Source of the DNA: Pseudomonas fluorescens
Lineage (GTDB): Bacteria; Pseudomonadota; Gammaproteobacteria; Pseudomonadales; Pseudomonadaceae
Direction of reading: 5' to 3'
Length of the DNA stretch: 64,000 bases
Assembly (NCBI RefSeq): GCF_003732425.1
Contig: NZ_MOBX01000016.1
Location: 736,787 to 800,786 of the forward strand
A program made the position numbers and the translations under genes. Shown here in pieces: positions 49,545 through 56,930 of the stretch (the first letter of the stretch is position 1; each line of letters opens with the position of its first letter). Below the pieces are notes generated by a model. The model made no database searches, was not told the DNA's origin, and worked only from the letters and a program-made list of their open reading frames with translations.

Positions 49545-50356
49545 TGAGCCGCCTGCAAACCCGTTTTGCCAGCCTCAAAGAACAGAATCGCGCCGCGTTG
49601 GTGACCTTCGTCACCGCCGGTGATCCGGACTACGACACTTCGCTGGCGATCCTCAAAGGTTTGCCGGGTGCTGGCGCCGACGTGATCGAGTTGGGCATGC
49701 CGTTCACCGACCCGATGGCCGACGGCCCGGCGATTCAACTGGCGAACATCCGTGCCTTGGGCGCCAAGCAGAACCTGGTGAAAACCCTGCAAATGGTTCG
49801 CGAGTTCCGCGAAGGCAACAGCGACACCCCGCTGGTGCTGATGGGCTACTTCAACCCGATCCACATGTACGGCGTTGAGCGCTTCATCGCCGAGGCGAAA
49901 GAGGCCGGCGTCGATGGCCTGATCGTGGTCGACATGCCGCCTGAGCACAACGCCGAGCTGTGCGACCCGGCGCAGGCCGCCGGTCTGGACTTCATCCGTC
50001 TGACCACGCCGACCACTGACGATGCGCGTCTGCCGAAGGTGCTCAATGGCAGCTCCGGCTTCGTTTACTACGTGTCGGTGGCGGGTGTCACAGGTGCCGG
50101 CGCGGCGACGCTGGAGCATGTCGAAGAGGCGGTGACCCGTCTGCGTCGCCATACCGATCTGCCGATCAGCATTGGTTTCGGCATTCGTACGCCAGAGCAA
50201 GCGGCGTCCATCGCGCGTCTGGCCGACGGTGTGGTGGTGGGTTCGGCCTTGATCGATCACATCGCCAATGCGACCACGCCAGACCAGGCCATCGACGGCG
50301 TGTTGAGCCTGTGCTCGGCACTCTCCGAAGGCGTGCGTAAGGCCCGCGTCAGCTGA
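49544..50356 (+). CDS. trpA: Tryptophan synthase alpha subunit
   Basis: The 270-residue TIM barrel cleaves indole-3-glycerol phosphate. Catalytic Glu and Asp lie in ADVIELGMPFTDPMADGP, with GFVYYVSVAGVTGAG and the phosphate-binding IGFGIRTPEQA and GVVVGSALID loops. It is translationally coupled to trpB. A strong terminator follows. Confidence 0.97.
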   Translation: MSRLQTRFASLKEQNRAALVTFVTAGDPDYDTSLAILKGLPGAGADVIELGMPFTDPMADGPAIQLANIRALGAKQNLVKTLQMVREFREGNSDTPLVLMGYFNPIHMYGVERFIAEAKEAGVDGLIVVDMPPEHNAELCDPAQAAGLDFIRLTTPTTDDARLPKVLNGSSGFVYYVSVAGVTGAGAATLEHVEEAVTRLRRHTDLPISIGFGIRTPEQAASIARLADGVVVGSALIDHIANATTPDQAIDGVLSLCSALSEGVRKARVS

Positions 50357-50419
50357 AGGTAAAGTTCCTGATACAGAGGAATTAGCGCCTCGCGGCACAG
50401 ACTAATTCAGCAAGACCGA

Positions 50420-50451
50420 GGGATTCAGAACCACGTTCTGAATCCCTTTTT
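50420..50451 (+). terminator. Intrinsic terminator of trpBA
   Basis: A perfect 12-bp stem GGGATTCAGAAC/GTTCTGAATCCC has a 3-base loop and is followed by T5, about 65 bp after the trpA stop. Confidence 0.95.
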
Positions 50452-50478
50452 GCTGTTTGTGCCGTGAGGAAAGACCCG

Positions 50479-50934
50479 ATGAAAATGCCGAAACGTCTGA
50501 TGGCCGGACTGGGCGTGCTGATGATCAGTGCGACACCGCTGCTGGCCAGCGCCGATCCGCGCGACGATCACGACCGCGGCGGCCCACAGCAGGGCCAATA
50601 CTACATTCATGGTAATGACCATCGCGATGATCATCGTGGCCCGCCAAACGATCACCGTGGCGGCCCGCCGCCGCACGACTTCGGCCCGGTGCGCCAGACC
50701 ATTCGTGACAATCATGGCTACTTTGTCCGCGGTGCGCCGCCGCCTCCGGGGATTCATCTGGAGCGTGGCCGGCCGTTGCCGCACGGCTATTACGGCGAGC
50801 GTCTGGATAGTCGCGCTTTGGGTCGTTTGCCGGTGTACCCGGGTTATGAATGGCGCCGGGCTGGGGGCGATATTGTGCTGATCGCGGTGGGTACCGGGAT
50901 CGTCTACGAAATTCTCGATGGTGTTTTGTATTAA
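50479..50934 (+). CDS. RcnB family periplasmic protein
   Basis: The 151-residue precursor has a signal peptide (MKMPKRLMAGLGVLMISATPLLASA). The mature part begins with a His/Asp/Gly/Pro-rich low-complexity segment (DDHDRGGPQQG, HRDDHRGPPNDHRGGPPPHD) and ends with an RcnB-like domain (GRPLPHGYYGERLDSRALG, YEWRRAGGDIVLIAVGTGI). RcnB in E. coli maintains Ni/Co homeostasis; a metal role is plausible from the His-rich part but not shown. The ATG at 50479 has a GAGGAAA site. No rcnA-like transporter is nearby. Confidence 0.83.
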   Translation: MKMPKRLMAGLGVLMISATPLLASADPRDDHDRGGPQQGQYYIHGNDHRDDHRGPPNDHRGGPPPHDFGPVRQTIRDNHGYFVRGAPPPPGIHLERGRPLPHGYYGERLDSRALGRLPVYPGYEWRRAGGDIVLIAVGTGIVYEILDGVLY

Positions 50935-50950
50935 TCGTCAGTCAGTCAAA

Positions 50951-51010
50951 GGTCGCAGCCTGCGGCAGCTCCTACAGTTGATTATGTAGGAGCTGCCGCA
51001 GGCTGCGATC
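50951..51010. repeat. REP-like inverted repeat, 'GTAGGAGCTGCCGCAGGCTGCGATC' family
   Basis: Arms GTCGCAGCCTGCGGCAGCTC and GAGCTGCCGCAGGCTGCGAT are separated by about 18 bp, between convergent genes. It is almost identical to 13938-14007. Confidence 0.92.
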
Positions 51011-51018
51011 TTTTGCTT

Positions 51019-52980
51019 TTAAGGCAGCTCCAGTCCGCCGGAGGCCTTGTGCAGTTTGCGCAGATGCGCGCCGATCTGCTTCACATTCTCCTCACTGGCC
51101 GCAATTTCCGCGGCCCGCTTCGGCTCCAGCAACTTGCGCACTTCCGCGTCCAGATCACCGGACAGTGCCAGCAGCTTCTTCTGCCGCTGACTGCTCTCTG
51201 CTTCGAGTCGACTGAACTCGGTCGGCTGCGGCAATCCGTAACCCTTGGAATCGAGCAGTTCCGCCGGACGACTGAGGAAGCCGCTGTTGGCGAGGATTTC
51301 CTGCAAGGTCGCGTTGGCCTTATCCATCCCGCCGTTTTCCAGTTCCCGCGCGCCAAGATAACGCTGTTTGACCTCATCCTGAGCCAGCAGCAACTGGCGC
51401 CGATAACTGGCCTGCTCCAACAGCAGCAGGGCGGCGCTGGTGCGCAAGTCGGCGCGCTCAAACCACTCACGGCGTTCTTCGGCTGTCAGCGAAAGCCATT
51501 CCTCGACGGTGTTCTGTTTGATCGGCAATTGCTTCTTCAACACATCGAACATCGCCTGATAGCGATCGCGGAACGAGTCGAAGCGATAGCCCAGACGCAA
51601 CGCTTCTTTCGGATCATCCAGCACACTGGTATCCGCCAGACCGCGGCCCTTCATCACTTCCAGCAAGCCGTTGGGCATGATGCTGTCCAGACCCACGAAC
51701 TGTGTGTTGTTGCTGCCGCTGCGCAACAGCTTCAGGCCTTCCACCGCACAGTTGTTGGAGAGGAAGAAATAGTTACCGTCGTAGCTCCAGTGCATTTCCG
51801 CAGCGTGTTCGACCACGCCTTCGATCTCGTCGCGTGACAGATTCAGCGGCACCGAGGCGAGGCTGCGCAGTTCGGTTTTGGTGTATTCGTCGATGACCTG
51901 CGCGAGCGGCAAGACGAACAGGCGTGACGGGTATTTGCCAACCAGGCCGTCCCAGCTCGACAGCTGCACGTCGCCGACAAAGGCGCGGTAGGACAGCACC
52001 AGATGCTGATCGAGGTCGAGCCGGCAATCCGGCCCACGCGGACGCCCCGGCGCGCAAATCACCAGGCGTAACATGCTGTGGCCCCAGCGGCTGACCCAAT
52101 TCTGATTGGCCTCGGCCAGCAGATAGTCAACGGCATACACCCGCTCGGGATCGACCTGCCCCAAAGGTTGCTTGGCGAAATCATTGCCGGCATTGAGGAA
52201 GGAGAAGGTCTTGCTGCAAGTGTCCTTCTCCGGCGGCGCCCAGCCGAAGTGCTCCTGGTAATAGCGATACAGTGCCGGACGACGGCAGGCGTAGCTCGGG
52301 TCGAGGAGGAAATACTCCATGTTGACCGCGACGAACTCCTTGGGACTGGAGATTTCGTACAGGTCCGGGCTGCGCGCGATCTGTCGGTTGTGCTGTTCGC
52401 GTTCACCACGGCGGCCGACGTATTGCTGCCAACCGGCGAGATCGAGCAGGCGCGGATCATCGCTGAGGGTGAAACGCCGGCCGTTCTGGCCGCGACACTC
52501 ATCGGGAATGCCGATCAGCCCGGCACTGTTGAAGCGGCGGCTGCAGCGCTGGATCAACGTGCGTTCGGCACTCGGCCAGAGGCGCGCGCGATCATAAATG
52601 TGGGTGATTTCATGCAGCACCGTGGCGAGCAGTTCCTGGCGCACAGTGCCGTGGGGGCGATTGGTTTTTTCTTTGGCCGCGCTGCCGTCAGTCAGGCTGG
52701 CGAGCAGTTTGCGATTCAGATCGAGTTCGGCGACCAGCGTGGCCTGACCATAGGCGTTGGCGGGCATGTCGTCGGTCCAGCCGACATCGATGCGCCGATC
52801 CAGCCGTTCGATGAAGCTCGGCGGCAGCTTTTGCATCGCCTCATCGATCAGCGCCTGGCTGGCCTGTTGTTGGGCAGGGCTCAGACCGTCGGTCTTGAGC
52901 CGCAGTTGCAGGCCGGCGTGGGCGCTGTTGCCAAGCAGCAAGAGCGCCCCGGCCAGCAGCCAGGTGCCGAGTGACTTCAC
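51019..52980 (-). CDS. DUF4105 / Lnb-N-like periplasmic protein with HEXXH motif
   Basis: The 653-residue exported protein has a signal peptide (MKSLGTWLLAGALLLLGNSAHA). The N-terminal third carries a zinc-protease-like HEXXH in ATVLHEITHIYDRAR (His 123, 127). The middle part matches DUF4105 (Lnb-N-like, NlpC/P60-related): GHSMLRLVICAPGRP, SYRAFVGDVQLSSWDGLVGK and the Asn-Cys FFLSNNCAVEGLKLLR. The C-terminal ~180 residues are helical. The Cys and His of the DUF4105 segment could be a second active site. Its start overlaps a DUF2388 gene by 4 bp, so the two are co-translated. Biological role is unknown. Confidence 0.83.
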   Translation of the reverse strand: MKSLGTWLLAGALLLLGNSAHAGLQLRLKTDGLSPAQQQASQALIDEAMQKLPPSFIERLDRRIDVGWTDDMPANAYGQATLVAELDLNRKLLASLTDGSAAKEKTNRPHGTVRQELLATVLHEITHIYDRARLWPSAERTLIQRCSRRFNSAGLIGIPDECRGQNGRRFTLSDDPRLLDLAGWQQYVGRRGEREQHNRQIARSPDLYEISSPKEFVAVNMEYFLLDPSYACRRPALYRYYQEHFGWAPPEKDTCSKTFSFLNAGNDFAKQPLGQVDPERVYAVDYLLAEANQNWVSRWGHSMLRLVICAPGRPRGPDCRLDLDQHLVLSYRAFVGDVQLSSWDGLVGKYPSRLFVLPLAQVIDEYTKTELRSLASVPLNLSRDEIEGVVEHAAEMHWSYDGNYFFLSNNCAVEGLKLLRSGSNNTQFVGLDSIMPNGLLEVMKGRGLADTSVLDDPKEALRLGYRFDSFRDRYQAMFDVLKKQLPIKQNTVEEWLSLTAEERREWFERADLRTSAALLLLEQASYRRQLLLAQDEVKQRYLGARELENGGMDKANATLQEILANSGFLSRPAELLDSKGYGLPQPTEFSRLEAESSQRQKKLLALSGDLDAEVRKLLEPKRAAEIAASEENVKQIGAHLRKLHKASGGLELP

Positions 52981-53297
52981 AGTGCGAGAATGGCTTCAGC
53001 GAGCACCTGATCACTGGCGTCGCGTGCTTCCGGCACGCGAGTGCGCAAGGTATTGAGCGCGGCTTCCAGGTGCGCGCCACGGATATCGCCATTGGACGCT
53101 ACGAAACTGGCAGCATCGTCGTGGGCTTCGCGGATGATTTTCGAATCGCGGATCGACGTGGTGGTGTCGGAGGTGAAATCGATGGTGCGCTGGGAGGCAC
53201 GAACGATGATGTTACTGGTGGCTACCAGGGTGTGCGCCTGGGCCACGTCGGCCAACAAAAACAGGCCAAGGGCGGCAGCAATCAGCGGGCTACGCAT
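52977..53297 (-). CDS. DUF2388 secreted protein, paralogue 1 (coupled to DUF4105 gene)
   Basis: The 106-residue precursor has a signal peptide (MRSPLIAAALGLFLLADVAQA). The DUF2388 core is HDDAASFVASNGDIRGAHLE, then AALNTLRTRVPEARDAS and LAEAILAL. It ends in a 4-bp overlap with the DUF4105 gene. Function unknown; the product is expected in the periplasm. Its start was chosen for the signal peptide; the frame runs further upstream without similarity. Confidence 0.87.
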   Translation of the reverse strand: MRSPLIAAALGLFLLADVAQAHTLVATSNIIVRASQRTIDFTSDTTTSIRDSKIIREAHDDAASFVASNGDIRGAHLEAALNTLRTRVPEARDASDQVLAEAILAL

Positions 53298-53340
53298 GGA
53301 ACGACTCCGGAAGGGCAAGGATAACAGGGGTACAGGATAA

Positions 53341-53658
53341 CTATTGGACGAGAATTGCCTCTGCCAGTTCAAGGTCACTGACATGAAGTTTCGGCCGGGT
53401 TTTGCGCAGGTAATGCAGCGCGGATTCCAGTCGAGCACCTCGCCATTCACCATCACTGGCAACAAATGCGGCCGCGTCATCGTGGGCGGCGAGCAGCAGT
53501 TTACGGTCGAAAGGCGCGGAAGACACCATGCTGGTGGCGTAACCACTGACGACGGTGCCTTGGGTCGACGCATTAAAGGCATCGAAGGCATCCACCGACG
53601 TCGCCCAGCCAGCGGTTAGCAGAACAGAAGGGATCAGCAAATTTGAAAGAAAACGCAT
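53341..53658 (-). CDS. DUF2388 secreted protein, paralogue 2
   Basis: The 105-residue precursor has a signal peptide (MRFLSNLLIPSVLLTAGWATS). Core: HDDAAAFVASDGEWRGARLE, SALHYLRKTRPKLHVSD, LAEAILVQ. It is more divergent in its N-terminal half than the other two copies. It lies 43 bp upstream of paralogue 1 on the same strand, so co-transcription with it and the DUF4105 gene is likely. Confidence 0.87.
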   Translation of the reverse strand: MRFLSNLLIPSVLLTAGWATSVDAFDAFNASTQGTVVSGYATSMVSSAPFDRKLLLAAHDDAAAFVASDGEWRGARLESALHYLRKTRPKLHVSDLELAEAILVQ

Positions 53659-53722
53659 GAGACTCGGTATTGGTTAGCGAGCCCAAAGGCTAGCGCAATG
53701 CCCGGACCAGAGCCAGCGCCGA

Positions 53723-53753
53723 AAAAACATCGGGACACGACCAGCGTGTCCCG
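53723..53753 (-). terminator. Intrinsic terminator after DUF2388 paralogue 3
   Basis: Perfect 9-bp stem CGGGACACG/CGTGTCCCG with a 5-base loop; on the minus strand it is followed by ATG then T6. It separates paralogue 3 from the downstream DUF2388-DUF4105 genes. Confidence 0.8.
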
Positions 53754-53768
53754 AACGGTGTCAGTCGC

Positions 53769-54086
53769 TTAGATCGTCAGGATGGCTTGAGCCAACTGCG
53801 CGTCGGTAGCTTGTAGCTGTGGCGCCTGATGACGGATGTGATCCAGCGCGCTTTCCAGTTTCACACCACGGATTTCGCCTTCGCTGGCCACGAAGCTGGC
53901 AGCGTCGTCACGGGCGGCAAGGACGATTTTGTCATCACGGAACGACGAGGTGACGTCGGAGGTGGCGTCGGACGAGGATTTCAGCGCACCGACAACAGCG
54001 TCGGTGGTCACGATGAAACTGGTGGCGCTGGCGTTGGCAGCCACGGCCAGCAGGGCGGCAGCACTGAGCAGACGAAGACGGGACAT
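53769..54086 (-). CDS. DUF2388 secreted protein, paralogue 3
   Basis: The 105-residue precursor has a signal peptide (MSRLRLLSAAALLAVAANASA). Core: RDDAASFVASEGEIRGVKLE, SALDHIRHQAPQLQATD, LAQAILTI. Between signal and core lies a Ser/Thr/Asp-rich segment (SSSDATSDVTSSFRDDK). It has its own terminator, so it may be expressed independently of the other two. Function unknown. Confidence 0.87.
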   Translation of the reverse strand: MSRLRLLSAAALLAVAANASATSFIVTTDAVVGALKSSSDATSDVTSSFRDDKIVLAARDDAASFVASEGEIRGVKLESALDHIRHQAPQLQATDAQLAQAILTI

Positions 54087-54221
54087 GGGGGAACTCCTGT
54101 GGATAAACCGTATTGAGAGGTGGCTCGGTATCTGAGGAGTCAGACGCCAGTGACACAGCATTCGCCACGTTCTGCGTGGATATTAGGCCTGCTTTGCGCG
54201 GTTCGCACAGTGGGCAAAATG

Positions 54222-54431
54222 CTAGCGCCAGAACGGTTTATCCAGTTCGTTCAGGCGATCGGCGTGGCTGAGGCCTAGATCGGCTAGATCTCGACTGTCG
54301 AGTTGGAACAGCAGGCGCCGCGTTCTGGCGCGCTCCAGGGACTCCCACAGGCCGCGAAACAAGCGCCGCAGAGCGTTGGGGCGAGCAACCGGCAGGCTCG
54401 AAGTTTCTGAAACATCCTGTAAGTCTTTCAT
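54222..54431 (-). CDS. DUF1127 small protein, copy 1
   Basis: The 69-residue cytoplasmic protein has an Arg-rich middle (ALRRLFRGLWESLERARTRR) and the C-terminal DUF1127 motif LFQLDSRDLADLGLSHADRL. DUF1127 proteins are short Arg-rich helical proteins; in other bacteria some bind RNA or affect phosphate and RNA metabolism. An AAGGA site precedes the ATG at 54431. The upstream region carries TAAAAYTGTACYTG direct repeats. Confidence 0.86.
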   Translation of the reverse strand: MKDLQDVSETSSLPVARPNALRRLFRGLWESLERARTRRLLFQLDSRDLADLGLSHADRLNELDKPFWR

Positions 54432-54506
54432 GGCGTATTCCTTTTGCCGGTGAAGGCGGAAGGTCATGTTGAGCCTGTGCGAGACAAAGATGCAGATACA
54501 CTCGAG

Positions 54507-54550
54507 TAAAATTGTACTGGTTCAGTTAATGATAAATAAAACTGTACCTG
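54507..54550. promoter_or_regulatory. Direct repeats TAAAAYTGTACYDG upstream of DUF1127 copy 1
   Basis: TAAAATTGTACTGG (54507-54520) and TAAAACTGTACCTG (54537-54550) are 14-bp direct repeats spaced exactly 30 bp start to start, about three helical turns. They lie ~75-120 bp before the DUF1127 start and resemble paired operator half-sites. The regulator is not in the window. Confidence 0.55.
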
Positions 54551-54596
54551 TCGGCTGTATCAGCAGGTGTACCGGGATTTTCTACCCCCGAAAACG

Positions 54597-54632
54597 ACGA
54601 AACCCGTCGTGGTTTCCCACGACGGGTTTCGT
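54597..54632 (-). terminator. Terminator of DUF1127 copy 2
   Basis: A perfect 16-bp stem ACGAAACCCGTCGTGG/CCACGACGGGTTTCGT has a 4-base loop, with TCGTTTTC after it on the minus strand. It follows the stop of the gene ending at 54687. Confidence 0.85.
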
Positions 54633-54686
54633 TTGTTCAATTCGGTTGCTGGCGGTGGGTCTAACGACCAGAGCCAGCGACGCTAC

Positions 54687-54902
54687 TTAGCGCCAGAACG
54701 GCTTGCTCAGCTCTTCGTAGCGTTGTGCTTCGCTGATACCGGCGTCAGCCAGCAGACGCGAATCCAGACGAGCCAGTTGATGGCGGCTGGAGATGCGGCG
54801 CTGCCACAACATCAGGTTGGCGATAACGCGCAGAGGCAGGGAAGCCTGGGTTTTTGCAGCTTTGTCTTCGAAGAACAGTTCGGAACTGAGTGTACGTTCC
54901 AT
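54687..54902 (-). CDS. DUF1127 small protein, copy 2
   Basis: The 71-residue protein has a basic helix (LPLRVIANLMLWQRRISSRH) and the DUF1127 C-terminus LARLDSRLLADAGISEAQRY, EELSKPFWR. The last residues KPFWR are identical in copy 1. The ATG at 54902 has a GGAAGG site; the in-frame ATG 9 bp upstream would bury that site. Its upstream region contains palindromes with the same AACTGTA word as copy 1. Confidence 0.87.
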   Translation of the reverse strand: MERTLSSELFFEDKAAKTQASLPLRVIANLMLWQRRISSRHQLARLDSRLLADAGISEAQRYEELSKPFWR

Positions 54903-55178
54903 GGTTGACATCCTTCCGCTTGTGGCGGGATCAGGTAGTGGTTTAACTGGTGCCCATGATCCTCTCGTTTGCCAAGTCTCTCTAGATACAGTTCAACTGT
55001 ATTGTGAGTGACCAGTTAACTGTTTATAGGGGGTGTACGGGTCAAAATTGAGCAAACTGTACCTGTCTGCACTTAAGTAGTGCATTTTCGCTCAATTTCA
55101 TCAGATAGGTAGGTGATTGCTGTAGGAAAAGACCGGTACAGCAGTACAGTTTTTGTCAGTCGAGAGGTTTGCCAAAAG
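54903..55178. promoter_or_regulatory. Promoter region of DUF1127 copy 2 with repeated AACTGTA words and palindromes
   Basis: ATACAGTTCAACTGTAT (54986-55002) is a 17-bp palindrome, perfect apart from its central base, followed by CAGTTAACTG (55013-55022). AACTGTACCTG (55055-55065) repeats the copy 1 word, and GGTACAGCAGTACAG (55135-55149) gives two inverse half-sites. No gene is seen in this stretch. Confidence 0.55.
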
Positions 55179-55209
55179 CCGCTGGGGCAAACTGTGTTTG
55201 CCCCAGCGG
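55179..55209 (-). terminator. Intrinsic terminator of the CoA-transferase gene
   Basis: A perfect 14-bp stem CCGCTGGGGCAAAC/GTTTGCCCCAGCGG has a 3-base loop; on the minus strand CTTTTGGC follows. It lies 15 bp after the stop at 55224. Confidence 0.85.
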
Positions 55210-55223
55210 TTTATCTGTGCGAA

Positions 55224-56717
55224 TTACACCGCGAGCATGCGCCCGGTTTCTTCCAGGTTGATGTGCCAGCTCAGCGCTTCACGCAGAATGTGCGGGGTGT
55301 GGCCACCGATTGCACAAGCCTTCGTGAAGTAATCATCCAGCGCCGGGCGGAAGTCCGGGTGCACACAGTTATCGATGATCACCCGTGCACGTTCCCGCGG
55401 CGCCAGACCGCGCAAATCGGCCAGACCCACTTCGGTCACCAGAATGTCGACGTCATGCTCGGTATGGTCGACGTGGCTGACCATCGGCACCACGCTGGAA
55501 ATCGCGCCGCCCTTGGCGATCGATTTGGTCACGAACACCGCCAGATGCGCGTTGCGTGCAAAGTCGCCGGAACCACCGATGCCGTTCATCATCCGCGTTC
55601 CGCAGACGTGAGTGGAGTTGACGTTGCCGTAGATGTCGAACTCCAGCGCCGTGTTGATCCCGATGATGCCTAGGCGGCGCACCACTTCCGGGTGGTTGGA
55701 GATTTCCTGCGGACGCAGCACCAGTTTGTCCTTGTACTTCTCCAGATTGCCGAACACATCGCTGTTGCGCCGCTCCGACAGGGTGATCGAACTGCCCGAC
55801 GCGAAGCTCAGTTTGCCGGCATCGATCAGATCGAAGGTCGAGTCCTGCAGCACTTCGGAGTACATGGTCAGGTCTTCGAACGGCGAATCGATCAGGCCGC
55901 ACATCACCGCGTTGGCGATGTTGCCGATCCCTGCCTGCAACGGGCCGAGCTTGTTGGTCATGCGTCCGGCGTCGACTTCCTGCTTGAAGAACGTGATCAA
56001 GTGCTCGGCGATGGCGTTGGTGTCGACATCCGGAGTCGACACGGTGGACGGCGAATCCGCCTGCTGGGTGATTACGATGGCGACAATCTTCTCCGGCGGA
56101 ATCGGAATCGCGGTGCTGCCGATGCGGTCGTCGACTTTCACCAGCGGGATCGGCGTGCGCGTCGGGCGATAAGTCGGGATATAGATGTCGTGCAGACCCT
56201 CAAGGTTGGCGTTGTGCGCCAGGTTGATCTCGACGATCACCTGTTTGGCGAAAATCGCGAAGCTCGCTGAGTTGCCCACTGAAGTGGTCGGCACGATGTG
56301 GCCTTGCTCGGTGATGGCCACGGCTTCGATGACCGCGATATCCGGCAGCTTCAATTGCTGATTGCGCAGTTGTTCAACGGTTTCCGACAGATGCTGATCG
56401 ATGAACATTACCTGGCCGGCATTGATTGCCTTGCGCAAGGTGCTGTCGACCTGGAACGGCATGCGCCGCGACAGCACACCGGCCTCGGTCAGTTGTTTGT
56501 CGAGGTCGTTGCCCAGGCTGGCGCCGGTCATCAGGCTTATTTTCAGCGGCGTGACCTTGGCTCGCTCGGCCAGTGCGTGAGGGACAGCTTTGGCTTCGCC
56601 CGCGCGGGTGAAACCGCTCATGCCGACGGTCATGCCGTCCTCAATCAGAGCGGCTGCGTCGGCGGCGCTCATCACTTTATCCAACAACGAAGGCAGGCGA
56701 ATACGGTCACGGTACAT
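55224..56717 (-). CDS. Acetyl-CoA hydrolase/transferase family, probable succinyl-CoA:acetate CoA-transferase
   Basis: The 497-residue enzyme matches class I CoA-transferases of the AarC/SCACT type. Landmarks are MTVGMSGFTRAGEAKAVPHA, the glutamyl-CoA region with VIEAVAITEQGHIVPTTSVG, GPLQAGIGNIANAVMCGL, and NSTHVCGTRMMNGIGGSGDF. The ending RPALDDYFTKACAIGGHTPH is family-typical. It would move CoA between succinyl-CoA and acetate, allowing acetate use. It appears monocistronic with its own terminator. Confidence 0.91.
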   Translation of the reverse strand: MYRDRIRLPSLLDKVMSAADAAALIEDGMTVGMSGFTRAGEAKAVPHALAERAKVTPLKISLMTGASLGNDLDKQLTEAGVLSRRMPFQVDSTLRKAINAGQVMFIDQHLSETVEQLRNQQLKLPDIAVIEAVAITEQGHIVPTTSVGNSASFAIFAKQVIVEINLAHNANLEGLHDIYIPTYRPTRTPIPLVKVDDRIGSTAIPIPPEKIVAIVITQQADSPSTVSTPDVDTNAIAEHLITFFKQEVDAGRMTNKLGPLQAGIGNIANAVMCGLIDSPFEDLTMYSEVLQDSTFDLIDAGKLSFASGSSITLSERRNSDVFGNLEKYKDKLVLRPQEISNHPEVVRRLGIIGINTALEFDIYGNVNSTHVCGTRMMNGIGGSGDFARNAHLAVFVTKSIAKGGAISSVVPMVSHVDHTEHDVDILVTEVGLADLRGLAPRERARVIIDNCVHPDFRPALDDYFTKACAIGGHTPHILREALSWHINLEETGRMLAV

Positions 56718-56889
56718 GGATTATTATCTCGGGAAGCGAGTAGCAGGATGCGCAGTCTAGTGAATTTGACGGGCGCCTGTCCCGCTACCAAGGTCGCAAA
56801 CGAGGCGTCTATTTAGCGGGTTTCAAGTAAAACACCGTTACCGGATCTGCAACAACGCGGCAAATTGTCCGACGTTTTGCGCAAACAAA

Positions 56890-56913
56890 AACGCCCCGAC
56901 AAGTCGGGGCGTT
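56890..56913 (-). terminator. Intrinsic terminator of the pnt operon
   Basis: A perfect 11-bp stem AACGCCCCGAC/GTCGGGGCGTT has a 2-base loop followed on the minus strand by T5 and GTTTG. It lies 18 bp after the pntB stop. Confidence 0.93.
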
Positions 56914-56930
56914 CGATCTTGCAGCGGGAA

